A DNA stretch of 64,000 bases. Source: Cloeon dipterum. Taxonomy: Eukaryota > Arthropoda > Insecta > Ephemeroptera > Baetidae. Location: assembly GCF_949628265.1 (NCBI RefSeq), contig NC_088790.1, positions 20,402,545 through 20,466,544 on the forward strand. The letters are read 5' to 3'. The notes beneath the pieces are model-generated. The model saw only the letters and a program-made list of their open reading frames with translations, was not told the DNA's origin and made no database searches. The position numbers and the translations under genes were made by a program. Shown in pieces: positions 37,696 through 49,823 of the stretch. How positions within the stretch are numbered: position 1 is the first letter of the stretch; each line of letters begins with the position of its first letter.

Positions 37696-37714
37696 TGACC
37701 TTGACCTTTGACCT
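37696..37714 (-). promoter_or_regulatory. Nuclear-receptor-type DR1 plus adjacent half-site (right arm)
   Basis: Reverse complement of the site at 36334-36352, unchanged in sequence. Confidence 0.5.
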
Positions 37715-38002
37715 ACGAAGTTGGTTGTCGTGGGGAAGTTGTTTAGCATTAAACGTAGATTATTTTGGATACCAAATTTTTGTGTTTACCACAAACAGAG
37801 TCAAAGTTACAAATGGTTGAAATAAACATCACCTTTTTCAAAAATCTCAAATTTTGAACCCCTGTAAAATGGGCAATTTTTGGAATTTTCACCTAATATT
37901 TTAGGGTTCAACTTAGGTCCCCTAGGGCAACATCTCCACCGAATTTTATCAAAATCTGAAGACCACTTGCCAAGGGGGGTGTCACTTGATTTAGATCCTT
38001 CC

Positions 38003-38800
38003 GAATGAATTTTTTCTATGCTTGTCTAGCCGTGTTTCGTGTTTTTATGCGTCTCATTTATCTTATTCAAGGGAATGTCTATAAAGAAACTTACTTCTCG
38101 TAGCGAAATTTAATATCGCGTTTCTTAGAAGGAAGGTGGTGTTTGAAATCGCATGACTAGATTCTCGGAAGATATTCCGACACCTTGAAAATTTCTGCTG
38201 AAACGCTCTTGCGAAATTTCAACTGTTAGTTTTCTACGTTTCGATGAAATGCGATCATATTGGATTCTTGTATTGTGTCGTTGTAGTAACCAAGTTCCAC
38301 GCAGTCGAAATTTTCGATTATGCAGTTTATGTGGAGTTGATTTTTATTCAATAATTAAGGTCAAATTGAAATCAAAATTTGAAACGACGAATAAATCGAT
38401 ATTTGATGTCCTAAAATTAAACAAATTTTTATTAATATTTGTTCTGTACTCTGTAACTTTGATAAAACTTCAATCGTAAAGAAAAACTGTATATATTCTG
38501 AAGGCTGGATGATCTTACCCATTTTCACATTTCTCATTTTTTATATATTTTTAACTTTTTTGCATTCATTTAATTCCAATTGATCTAGAATACAGAAAAT
38601 ATAATTATGCGTTTATGGCAATTCATCCTTGCCTAAATCTTAAATCTATTAGGAACTTTTCCAGGAAGTAAAAATTTCGTATCACAGTTAATTCTTCTAC
38701 AGTAGAAATTTGATATTTTCTAAATGATGATTGATTAAAACATTAAAAATATCTCCCTATTGCAACATATTGAGGAGAATCAATATTTTAAAAGTCGGCA
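38003..38800. other. AT-rich DNA right of the palindrome
   Basis: No gene, repeat or RNA feature supported. Confidence 0.4.
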
Positions 38801-39650
38801 CACGCCCAAAAGTGAAAAATGAAGCTGCAGCTGCGAGTTGTGCGTGCATCGCGGTAATATACACAAACACGCGGGTTTTTTCCTCAAAAAGTAAATGAGC
38901 CGAAAACCGGAACGGAATAACTCTTTTTAATGAGCCGTCTGTTAAAAACGTCTGAATAATTTTTCAAAAGATAATTACTGCACGAGCGTCTGGCGAGAAG
39001 GAGAGATTACGACGGCGAGATAAAAAAGTGCAGCCGCCGCCGGCTGGACGGACCGAAGTGGAATCGACCTCCAATCAATGAGGCGCGAGTCGGCATTTTT
39101 CCTCCGCTCGTCGCTGAAAGAACCGCCAATGTCGAGTGTATGTGTGTGTATATATGGATTTGTTTTTATCAGCGGCGCAGTCTGGTGATGTCTGCCGTGA
39201 TGAAATTTTTATTTTTCTCTCTCTCTCCCACTCTCGTCAGCCGCGATAAAGATAAGGGCGGCAGAGGCAGTTCTAATTTTGAACCACACGGACACACAAA
39301 TACACATCGGGCTAATTAATCTTGTGATGAAATCAAGGAATATGACCGAGAGCGAACGCCCTTTATTTCACATTGGCCCACTAAGTGTACCGAATGGACG
39401 CAATTCGAGTCGTTGCATGTGCTGACCAAACGTTTAATTGGCTGGCCAGACTGCTCGACTGGTTAGATCGCAAAAAGCTGAAAAGGACACTGCTGCAGAC
39501 ACTCTATCCGTCGCAATTCAGTATTAATGAGACAAATCGTGGCAGCGCCGGCGAATTGACCGGTTTAGTCCAATCACCGCACAGGTCATTTCGCAGCTGT
39601 AACACATTTTACCAAGCACTCTCACAAACTCTTTCAGAATAGGTGAAGGG
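38800..39650. promoter_or_regulatory. Moderately GC-rich patch
   Basis: Contains CGGCGAG and CTCTCTCTCCCACTCTC runs. A plus-strand frame with an ATG near 39394 runs to 39642 (about 83 codons), but no domain or splice context supports it. Confidence 0.2.
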
Positions 39651-40150
39651 CCGGGGCCTGTTTGAGGAAGTCAAACGTCTTTTCAAATTGTATTTTAATT
39701 ACGTTTGAAACCAATCAATAAGATTATTTTTCTGTCTTAGTCACGTAGACATAATCGAACACAGTGGTTATTTTTGGCGTACCTTAAGCTGATAATTGTA
39801 TTAGACGTACTTGTCTGATTACTTAATCAAAAGGTTGGGTATGTTTTTTTAAATCCTTATCTGTAAGGAGGCAGCAAAATTAAGGTTTCTGAACTTTTGA
39901 TAAGTCTAATATCATAAATGTAATACGATTCGACATTACAACATTTGCAGTTTGAATTCTGATTTTTTTAAATCTTAAAATCTGTATTAATTTAAGAAAA
40001 ATACTGACTTTTCCGATAATAATTAACTCTAGTTGTTTGGTAAGTCTAGAATTCTGAACATTCAAATTTTCTAAGTATGATTTAAACAAATTTGTAATTT
40101 TTTCATTTAAACCAAAACTGTAATCTGTGTTTCTTCTTCTTTAATTAATT
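39650..40150. other. AT-rich intergenic DNA
   Basis: Nothing supported. Confidence 0.4.
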
Positions 40151-40892
40151 ACATTGGTCACCCCACTTTCATTCTGACGAATGAAAAAGAACAATAGAGA
40201 GACCGTAGACAGGTTGCGAAATTCCCAGAACAGAGTTTGCTGATGTGGCAGGCGCTCTTGCATTTTTCTTTTTCCGGGGCTTGCACAACATTCGCATTTT
40301 CGCTCACGGCGATTGTAATCCCGCCAGGGAGCAATCCCCGTAAGCCAGACTGCCAGCCGGATTTCGCAAGCGACGGGGCAAATTTCATAAATTTCAACGC
40401 GCGCCACTAGACGCAAGTATTGCGCAGCACCGGCGAGAGAGTCTGGATTCTAGCCGCAAAAAACGAATCCGTCCGCGCGCCAGCCAGCCAGCCAGCAGCT
40501 AGAGGGTAGCTTGCAGCAGCACAGGGTTGCGAAATGCAGCCGGGGGTGCGTTCTGCAGAGGTGAGTGCGAGAGAGGGTAGCCGGGGGTGCAGCAGGGTGG
40601 CGGCGGCGGCGGTGGTGGTGTGCACGTCTGCGAGTGAAATCTCTTTTTCTTTCTCCAGTCGCAGCTGCGGCCGGGCCAGACAGACGTTCGCCATCGATCT
40701 GCCGCCCCAGCCAGCCAGGGGGTGGGTCTGGGGGTGGTGGGGCGGCCGGTCGTCTGGGGGTGGTTCTCTCTGCAGGCAGGCAGGCAGGCAGGTCGGCCGA
40801 CCGGCCGCCGCGCGTCTGCAGCGCACTCTCGCTTTCCCAACCTAATTTCGGCGACGCCTGTCGGCCCATTTCCCGCCTCTCTGCGCCAGCCT

Positions 40893-40905
40893 TGACCTTT
40901 GACCC
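40893..40905 (-). promoter_or_regulatory. DR1 nuclear-receptor-type site
   Basis: The minus strand reads GGGTCA-A-AGGTCA, a near-ideal DR1, inside a GC-rich patch. Confidence 0.4.
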
Positions 40906-41030
40906 GTGCCGCGGGGGTTGCTTTTCCCTTTCGCACGCTCCCGCAAGCGCACGACACATGCACACACACACACTAATATACACGCTCGAACGCTATACAC
41001 ATGAACTGAAAGTGCCTGGCGTCCGCACAA

Positions 41031-41032
<2 letters not shown>

Positions 41033-41065
<33 letters not shown>
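41033..41065. repeat. (GA)n microsatellite
   Basis: About 33 bp of uninterrupted GA repeat. Confidence 0.95.
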
Positions 41066-41069
<4 letters not shown>

Positions 41070-41279
41070 CGGTGCTGCCGAGCTCTGCTCTGCTCTCTCT
41101 GGAAAAGCGTGTGTAAGGGTGAATTTGAAAGTTTTTGTGCGAGGTCAAGACGCCTGCCGAGTTTCGCTGTTTGTTTGCTGAAAGATTTATATGAATTGTG
41201 TGCTCTCTGCGTCTGTAGCTGCTGCTGCCTTCGTTCTTCTTGCGGCTGATGTGTTAATTGATCCGATTTGGTCAGCAAA

Positions 41280-42230
41280 TCCTTTTTGCGTTCAACAATA
41301 TTTACGAGAGGGGTGGCTCTAAAAATTTAAAGCTATTTTGGCACTTAAAACAAACTCTTCACTTGAAAAACAAAACCAACACTGCAGAGGATTTCAACTC
41401 GTTGGCCATGGAAAAGGATTAATAGTGCTCACAATCATTGCTTAGTACTGCAATGTAGAAATAAATTAAAATAGAACAACTTTTAATGCCTTCAAACTTA
41501 AAAAAATGTAAACAGTAGGATACTTTAATTACGCCGCAGATAAATATTTAAAGTTATAAATTTATTTATACAATTTTCCACAACATCTACATGCAATGAA
41601 GAAGCAAATAGGTGACCTTTTTAGACGCCTGCACCTTAAGAAACCCATGATTGAGCATCCAACTCACAAACTCACTTATAAGTTCAGTGAGGGGGCGAGC
41701 ATACTCGCTGCCACTCCATAGCCTCGTCTAGCGAGTAACATGCTTGGGTGTCAAGCAAAAGATCAGAACCATATCCAACCTGTCACCCATTTACAGGAGA
41801 AAATTCTTCCGCATTAATTCTTACTACCGAGGGAGAGGCAGAGTGGTTGCTGTTTGAGAACGAAATATTATTTACTTATATTTTCAACTGCGAATTCATC
41901 AATGTTGCGAAACGACAACAACGTTAGGCCACCTGCACAAACAGGCCGCTTGGTGGCACAGTTTCTTTCAGTGCATGCAGGTTGCTGCTGACAAAATTGT
42001 TTTTCCCCAAAAGCATTACTGGGAAATATTATAAAGGAATTAGTTTCCTCATTTATTTTATCAAGGTTGAATTATCCATCGAATTGTTTGGAAAGCATTT
42101 TAAAAATTTTCTTATCGAACACTTGCTAAATATATCGTGTTGTCCCTATACAAACAGATTTCCAGATAACTCATATATTCCAAAACCGAACAATTCAAGC
42201 TAGCGCCTGATTGGAAATCGAAATTTACGA
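41280..42230. other. AT-rich intergenic DNA
   Basis: Contains a mixed-composition stretch at about 41600-41800 with GAGTAACATGCTTGGGTGTC. It looks repetitive, but no second copy or terminal repeat could be confirmed. Confidence 0.35.
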
Positions 42231-42740
42231 GTTTCACTGGCCACCATTTTACTGTTCCGTTTTGCAGTGAATACTGGGAAAAGTTTAACACAGCGTAATC
42301 CCTGGTTTTGCGTGTGCCACCCGCGGTATAAAATACAATTGCAACGCTGCGCGCGAGTAGCGATTACTCTCGCTTTCGCAGCGTCGAGAGCAGCAATCAC
42401 ACAGCCGCCCATTTTCCCAGCAGTAATCATCGAACTTTCCCGTTTTACGAGCAACAGAGGCAGTGCACTCTGCGGCTGTCGCGACGTTTTTCCGGGAAAC
42501 GCTTCCAATTGGAACACGCGTGCGAAGCCTGCTGCTTTTACGCCGCGCCTACAGGCTGATCGAAAGCCGCTTTGGCTTCTCTCTCTCTCTCCCTCTCTCT
42601 CTCTCTCTTCTCGTCTGTTCTGTGTGCCCAGCCAGCAACGTTTTCGCGTCTAATCACCCGCTAATTACGTCTGGTGCGCGCGCGGAAAATCCAGCGCCCA
42701 CGGCTTGGGAGAGCAATTTCTGCTTTTCGGAGTAGGCAGC
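42230..42740. promoter_or_regulatory. GC-rich patch with CT-rich tract
   Basis: CpG-rich, with an interrupted CT tract at about 42577-42611. No exon identified. Confidence 0.2.
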
Positions 42741-43340
42741 CTATGTGTGTATGGGAACCCTACTTGTGACCGAAAGAAAAATTCCTTACATATAGATCAC
42801 AGTCTTTTTTATTTCCTCCAGAATTCGGAAAGTATTATCCAGAGTTTTTTTTATTGCTACCTGAACATTATTTATTCATAACAATGATTTATCACACAAC
42901 ATTATTTGTGTCAAGAAGCGTTTGCAAGAAATTAGTTATTTAACAAATTTTAATGTAGTTTTTATCTGGAGACTATTAACAGTTTTCTAAAAGACAATTC
43001 TAAAATAATTAATAATTTTGCTCCATCATTTCAAACCCCATAATAAAACAATTTTTAGTTAAACAATATTTATCCAAGAAGCTATTTCGGTAGCATATTT
43101 CATGGTGAGAAGAAAACATTGTTAATTCTAGACCTTAAACTGAAAAAACTGAAGCAGATATTTAAATTAGTAAGTGCCCATCAATACTAGAATATTTAAA
43201 AAAATTGCCTACCTACTCAATTTTTATTATTTTTAAATTACAAAATATAAATTCAAATAAACTCTCTTTAATCATAATTTGTACTACAACCGTTCGTGGG
43301 GTAAATTTTCCTTGAGTTCAGCTATGTAGACTCGACTTGG
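42740..43340. other. AT-rich intergenic DNA
   Basis: Nothing supported. Confidence 0.4.
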
Positions 43341-44040
43341 TCATTTTAGTTAGGACATTAGTTGGCACCCCGTCGGTAATTTTGCTCTTTTTGCGTTTCC
43401 GGCCCTTGCCCGGAGACTGAGTGAGTAATGGCTATGTCTGGGCGTCTGGACGTGTTCTCCAGCAGGTGGAGCGGAGAAAGTTCATGCACGGTCGCGAGGG
43501 GGTGGATTTCGGTCGGTCGGGTGGGCTGGCTGGTATTAAGGGCGGTGCATGTGTACATAGGTTGGTCGGTCGGTTGGCACGGCTTTCTCGATCGAAACGG
43601 CCAGACAGCCTCTCAATGTTTAATTCGCTCTTCCGCTCTCTTTGATAAATGAATTTATTGTATTTCTGTGCATGCTGCTAAAGCCGTTCGCGTGCTGCCA
43701 GTGCTGCGCTGCGCTGCCCCGGCCAATTGCATGCACACGTGCACGGCGAGGGAGGGTGGCAGCGCGAGGGTGCAACTCCTGCTGCTGGCTCAGACGCCGC
43801 CGAGCTCATTACTCTTGTACACAGCGAAAGTTTTAATTGTCGCGATTTACTATGGGCTCGCGCGTTTTAACCGGTCTACAAGCACACGTACACACGGGCC
43901 AGGGTCTCTCCTCTGCTTGGAACACCTACATATGTTGTGTTTTTCACACTTCGAGACACAGTCTTGCTGCATATACGTAGTATATGATCAAGAAATAGTT
44001 TTTGTTGACTTCGCACGCGGCAAAAAAAGAGCCTAGTTTA
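43340..44040. promoter_or_regulatory. GC-rich patch, the last before the gene-dense block
   Basis: CpG-rich with GGTCGGTCGG and GCTGCGCTGC runs. No exon identified. Confidence 0.2.
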
Positions 44041-47000
44041 CAGTTTTAAGACACGATCGACAGCAAGAATATTAAAAAGGTTTCTTATGACTGACAATGA
44101 GTGAGTGAAGTCTGGAATGGTACGTGTTCTAGATTATTGTTTGATTTTATCTGTTTTGAATTCAGGTTTTTTTATAATAGCTAACGTATAATCCCGGAGC
44201 GAAAAGGGAGTGTTGAAAATTGTATTTAAAAAATGTAACATACTTAAAAAAGGTTTTAAAATAATTTTTAAAAACAATTTCGGATTTATTAGGTAAGCTA
44301 GCTGCTATTTCAAACTTAATTAAGACATTTTTGTAAATTTTTCCAATTTGTTAAAACATCTTTTTTATACTAAAATCTTGTTTTAAGGCAAATATGTAAT
44401 AATTATATTTCTAATTCGATCAATAAATTTTCTTTTCCTCCAATATCATAAACAACTGCAGGGCAGGAATACAATAGTCAAAAGCATTTTCTACTGCCAA
44501 TTATTAAATCCATTTAAAATACGGCGAAACTCTTTGTATTGTGTTTTATACGTCATCAGCATACATCTTGTTTGTTGAAAAAGTAAATCTTATAACCCAT
44601 CTCATTGCAAAACAATTTTTCTTGCTGAAGTGCTGCAATTTAATGTTTCTGCGGCATTTATCGTATTCGCTCCCCAACCAGTTTCCAATGTAAGCCACAA
44701 ATATATCGACTACACTGCGTTACAGACACACAGGCCCTGTCAGTTTGAAACATAGTTGCAAAAAAGAGGATTAGTGGCATGGTATAGAAGCATAAAACAC
44801 GCTTTACAACTGGTTTTGTCTCTACTTGTGAGTACTGAACCTGGTCTTTTATGCTTAAAAGATAGACTGTATACAAATACAAAAACATTATTTTTTTCTA
44901 AGCGTGTGCATTAAAGTCATGCTCTTAAAAATCTTTACCTTTATTCACGGTGACATTGCAGCCTTTTTAAAATCAAGTTCTTGCTCTCTACAAGCTCAAG
45001 TTTCGGTTTGGAAAAAATACAATTACACGCCGGATAAAATGGACAAAAAATTTGAATACTTGAATATAGAAACAGAAATGCGCTAGAAGGAAACAAGCAG
45101 CTCGTGTGAGAAGAGCTGAAGTAGATTTTCCACTTTTCCTGTCTATGTAAAGTTGTGGACTGGTAAGGCACACATTATACATTATTCAGATTTTACCTCT
45201 TCTTTCCCCCTAGTAGATTTCTTCTAACAGTTGGTGAGAATTAAATCTCTATATACCGCGATAAAAAGCATGAAGGAAAAATTGTATAGAGAATTTAGCT
45301 TGTGTATTTAACGTATTTAAATATATAAAAAAAAATTGGTAAAAAAAGCTTGCAATAATTGCATATTTTGATGTAAGCAGAGGGTTAACTTAACATGCTT
45401 TTACAATAACAACATTTGCTTTTGTTATTCATTTTTATGAGCACTACATGACAGGGAGCTATCCACAAATTGTAAGAAGTGGGTCTTAAAATACCTTTCT
45501 GTGTTTTGAAATTGGTTAAAGCAATAATTTCCAAAATTCATAGTTATGAATTTCAGTTCATTTCGGTCTCTAAGGTTTGAAAAAATTGCTGCTCGATCTA
45601 TATAGTTGGATTAGTATGTGTTGAGGCAAAAATCTAAAATTGGGTACATCTGGCCTACATTTTTTGCATTTTTAATGGACTTGGCGAAGAGAATGACTGG
45701 AAAGATCTGCTACTCCTATCACAGAAGAGGGATGGTAAAAATTTATCAGACACATAAGATCTCAACCACGATCGATATTCAATCAAATGTAAAGAGATCT
45801 TGCAGGCCACTTAGCTCCCGTAAATGTCTGAACAAAGTTTCTGAAATCCAATTGAATTCCATGAAACCGGAATTATTGCGCTGCATTAAATCAGAATTAA
45901 GAAGTTCAGCATTGAAACTTACTATCTTTGCTGGTATAATTATTGGGTTTCGTTAAAAGAGAAACCGGTTTCAACAGCAAATTACATCTTCTTGTTCATA
46001 TGAAAATTATGAAATGAGAGACGCACCCACATGTACTTCAAGGCTTCATTAGCATCTAATTTCAATTCTGGACTTGAGATTCTAGATGACACCACGATAC
46101 TTAAACTGCAACGCCATTATATGTTGCAAAGTCAATATATTATAACGATTATAAGGAAGATACAGCTAAAAGGTAAGAGATGATTTGTTGGTTCACTCGC
46201 CAGGCATGAAAACACGCTGGGCAGAGTAAAACGAGCATTATTTATTGCACTTGTGAAACTTGGATGTGCTAAATTGGTCTATGAAGTCGGAAGCCCATCT
46301 AAATGAAAATCCCGTCATTCAAGCGATACAAAAATGCAGGGCTTATGCGGACCAGTGAAAAAATTGATCTCTCTGATTGTGAGACACATTACATTTCAGA
46401 CGAATTATTGTGACTTGTAAACACGAATTGTAACTTGTAAATTTAAAATATTATCAGACGAAAACTTGCTTAAGGGCTAAAACTCTCGTTTTTTTCTTAA
46501 AAGTTCTTCAGGTTTGTTGATTAATTCTTTTTATAAATTTTTAATGATCCAGGTTTAGCTTAAGTTCAGACTTTATCAATCAGTTTGGAAGACAGAAAAG
46601 CTCGTTACCCGCGTAGAGTATACACGTTGCTGGTATACTTATTTTTAATTAACCCTACAATGATATAATTTTTCTTTGAAGCTCATATAAAATGTTAACT
46701 TTTTTAAATGGCATCTCAGGATAGTCAGTTTGAAGTCTCGAAAGCTTGTTAGACTGGAGGAAAATCTCATCTAAAAAAGGTAAGTTCCGCATCACCCTGG
46801 TTAGGCGCATAGTTGCTGGAAATTTTAAGGATTTGAGAAAACTAGGAAACCCATAATGTAAGCTATTTGGTGGAATAAAACATGTTTTGATTCTTTAATT
46901 TCTGCTTAACGCTTCTCATGTCCAAGAGCTTATTGGGATCCTAATAACATCGGGCAAGCGGATAACATGGTGCTTGAGTGGCCGCAGAGGAGATTGGGCT

Positions 47001-47500
47001 AAATGTGACCATCTCTTAGCCTCCCCGCACCGTGGTCTTTTTAAAAAGCCAGAAATTTGTCCCTAAAGCCACTGTAAAGGTGCGAAATGCAGCAAGTGGC
47101 AGGTCTGCGCCGGAGCGCCCCCTAGCCTGTTGAGCTGTTTGGGCATTTCATGTCACTTACTAGACCACTATTTTTTGCCACAGGGAAGCCAGCGATGGAT
47201 TCCTAAATGCTTAAATATCTCCCGTTGCCTTGATACTGCGAGTCAAGCCAATGGGCGGGTTAACAAATGAATTTAGGTCAAGAAATTATTTTTTAAATAA
47301 AAGTCCCAAATTTTCTCCATGGCATGATCTTTAATACCAAAAGCGCTGTTTTAAAACAGCAAAAATTGCCATCGCTCAACAATAAATACTTTGAAACGTT
47401 CAAATCAATTGCTAAGTCACGTTACAGATTAAAACCAGTTCACACAACGGAAATTTTTAAAAAGTAGCTGAACTCTACAAGAGTGCTGGTCACTTAAAAT
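44040..47500. other. AT-rich intergenic DNA downstream of the kinase gene
   Basis: No gene supported. A 112-codon frame at 45618-45956 begins at a non-ATG codon and has no domain. Bases 46910-47160 are GC-richer and could be an old repeat. Confidence 0.35.
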
Positions 47501-47633
47501 GTTTCAAAAGTTATAGTTATAAAATAGCATGAGAATATTACACATCAAATTGGAATTATAGCGAGGAATGGCTGAAGGCGTGTGAGTGCTTGCTTGCTTG
47601 CTTACTGTTAAGCACCAGCGAACGGATGTTACT

Positions 47634-49185
47634 TTAATCCTCATAGACCCAGGAGTTAGCAGCCGACTGCCAGGCAACCAGCTCCTCAGGCTTGAACCAC
47701 AGAGCAATCTCCTTTTGGGCCGATTCAACAGCGTCTGAGCCATGGATGATGTTGCTGCAAATTAGAAAAAATATTATGAAACTATTGCTCCAACAAAACA
47801 AATGTATCAATATCAATAGGAGTTTCATAACTCCAAATATAAGAAATACCCAAAACAGTACTATGTGAAACAGGATTGCTTGAATTTCTCATTGAGATAG
47901 TTTGACAAAGAAACAGGATCAACCTTAACTAATCAACGTGAATGGCATAATGGTGGGTTTGGTACTTAATTATGTTTTATAAATATTTTCTTCTGTTCGC
48001 AGCAGTTTTTACGAAGAAAAAAATAGTTTGAGGGCTAAGGCAAACAAAATATTTATTTAAATTTATTTATTAATACTCTTGATTGGATTTCAAGTTTTTT
48101 TTAAAAATGTTTAAATTTGAGTGCACAGAAAATACGCATTTCAAATATATTCTAGCTTATTTCTAACAATAAATGAAGCTTGAAAATAATTAATCTAGCT
48201 TAAGCTAAATCTTACCGTCCAGTCTGGATACAGTAATCACCGCGGATGGTTCCTGGGGCAGAGTCAACGGGATTGGTCGTGCCGAGCATAACGCGTCCAG
48301 TTTTCACCACGTTCTGGCCCTCCCACACCTGAAGAACGTTTTAATCTTAAGAATGAGATAGCAAATAAAAATGCCATTTATCTGACTGCGCTGGTGGGGA
48401 AAGATATCGAGCAATAAGAATTACTATAAGCCAGCTAATCGAGTCAGAAGAATTGATTTTCAGAGTGGATGAAGAAAAGTGCCTTAGGGGATTTCTGCTG
48501 CCACTCTGCTTAAATTGGATTAGGAATGAGGCAATAATAGATACAAACCATTGGCACAACTGGGCCAGAATTCATGTACTTGATCAGACTGGGGAAGAAT
48601 GGATAGGTGGCAAGGTCTGCGTAGTGCTGTTTCAGGAGCTCCTCAGAGGCCTAAAATCAATGAATGAAAGTGAACATGATGTTAAAAAGGAATTATGATT
48701 ATTGCTATGGCATAAAATTCATTGAACTAATACATATTCTGCTCTGCTACATTTATAAATGAGCTTTATTGAATAGTCAGAAATAAAACTATTTAGAACT
48801 AATCTCATTAAGCGCCCTAAACTAACAAGATGTCAATGTACTGCAACACGTCATTGATGTACAATTCTTGTTAAAATTTGAAACTTTCTTATCAAGGAGT
48901 TAACTAAACAAATAGAACTAGGACACGTTAATTGTAAGAGAAACGTTTTAGAGAAGATGTGCATATATTTTATACAGATTAATCAACTAAATTTATTTTT
49001 TTACCCAAGCCGGTGTGCTGACCCGGCTGGCAGACCATAGTGTGTGTGATACGTACCCACATGTACTTCATTGCGACCAGTTTGAAGCCCTTCTCCTCGA
49101 AGCGCTGGATGATTTTGCCGACAAGTCCCCTCTGGACTGCGTCGGGCTTGAGCATCAAGAAGGTACGTTCACGGGCGGCGGCCAT
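47634..49185 (-). CDS. awd: Nucleoside diphosphate kinase (NDK/NME1-2 type)
   Basis: Transfers the gamma phosphate from ATP to other (d)NDPs through a phosphohistidine intermediate; in flies the orthologue is abnormal wing discs. Four minus-strand exons, 49185-49057, 48650-48549, 48328-48216 and 47754-47634, join to 154 residues, the usual length for group I NDKs. Visible family signatures are [18 protein letters not shown] at the N-terminus with the ATP-site lysine, the Kpn-loop region [10 protein letters not shown], and the catalytic motif [13 protein letters not shown] with the active His at position 119. All splice sites are GT-AG: TGG|GTACGT, ATG|GTTTGT, CG|GTAAGA; acceptors TTTTAG, CTTCAG, TTGCAG. 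Nothing is broken. An in-frame ATG at 49230 would add 15 hydrophobic residues ([15 protein letters not shown]). The leader carries a pyrimidine-rich CCTCTCTCTT stretch, TOP-like. Confidence 0.97.
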
Positions 49186-49290
49186 CGCAGGGGAAAACAG
49201 GGAAAATAATGCGAGCAGAGAGCAGATCATGCAACACGCTGGCTAGAAGGCCGCAAGAGAGAGGAAGTGACGTGTGTCGATAGCATTCCA
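49186..49290 (-). promoter_or_regulatory. 5' UTR and core promoter region of the kinase gene
   Basis: The minus strand shows TATCGACA (one base from the DRE TATCGATA), then CACGTCA, then CTTCCTCTCTCTTGCGG, a pyrimidine-rich start-site-like stretch about 70-80 bp upstream of the main ATG. This layout is typical of housekeeping growth genes. The upstream ATG at 49230 would lie inside such a transcript. Confidence 0.4.
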
Positions 49291-49806
49291 CAACATGTAA
49301 CGCGAACCGGTAAAGAAAAAAATGCTGCACTCGGTTACGGTTATATTTGTGAGCTTAGAAGAGTGATTTTGAAGTAAAATGTTAAGATTTTGTTAAGAAA
49401 AAACGCATTAAAAAATTAATTTTCAATGAGGGAGTTGGAAAATATTTTTACGAGACACTTCCTAAAAAGTATTTTGAAATAACCGGTTTTTAAATTTATT
49501 AACATGAAGAGATGCTAGCGTCATCTGTTTTTTGGTGTTGATATTGATTCTTTTAGAAATTTAAAATTTCCCGGGTAGGGAGCATTATTGCTGAATTTTT
49601 TTAAAAAAGGAATTTAAAATATTTGTGTTAACTTAGGATATCTTATCTAACATGTAGCATTCTGGGATAAAGGTCTGCAACATTATTTTTAAAGTAATTG
49701 GAGTCAAATAGACAAATTACAACTACACATACATAATAAATATGGAATTTTTTTTTCAACATATTCATTTTCAAATTTTGAGTTTAAATAATAAAATCAA
49801 TTGTAA

Positions 49807-49823
49807 TGACCTTGACCTTTGAC
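49807..49823. repeat. Motif-level match to the palindrome family, with DR1-like core
   Basis: ATGACCTTGACCTTTGACTTA matches the palindrome's right-arm segment GTGACCTTGACCTTTGACCTA closely. Little more of the flank aligns by eye, so this is a short remnant or a coincidence of motif. Confidence 0.3.

Larger units (their letters stand above)
36049..38002. mobile_element. Giant palindromic (foldback-type) element, about 1954 bp
   Basis: Left arm 36049-36954 and right arm 37097-38002 are reverse complements of about 906 bp, differing by only scattered substitutions and small indels (for example near 36225 versus 37825). The termini read GGAAGGATCTAAATC and its complement. The 142-bp spacer is itself an imperfect palindrome. 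GAAT lies just outside both ends (36045-36048, 38003-38006), a possible target duplication. Neither arm encodes a recognisable transposase; the same 68-codon frame appears in both arms only because they match. The structure fits a foldback or long-TIR non-autonomous transposon; a recent inverted duplication or an assembly artefact must also be considered. Confidence 0.85.
40150..41280. promoter_or_regulatory. GC-rich patch with DR1 site and (GA)n tract
   Basis: CpG-dense block with a (GGCA)n run (about 40776-40795), a DR1 at 40893-40905, a CACACA run and a GA repeat at 41033-41065. This is the densest regulatory-looking block of the desert. The 100-180-codon open frames on both strands are compositional. 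Confidence 0.3.

Noticed and set aside
39394..39642. ATG-started frame of about 83 codons
   Set aside because: No homology recognised, no splice or poly(A) context; a chance frame is as likely.
40450..41116. Several 100-180-codon frames on both strands
   Set aside because: Overlapping frames on both strands in CpG-rich DNA with no splice context; compositional.
45618..45956. 112-codon plus-strand frame
   Set aside because: Non-ATG start and no domain; could not be tied to a transposon family.
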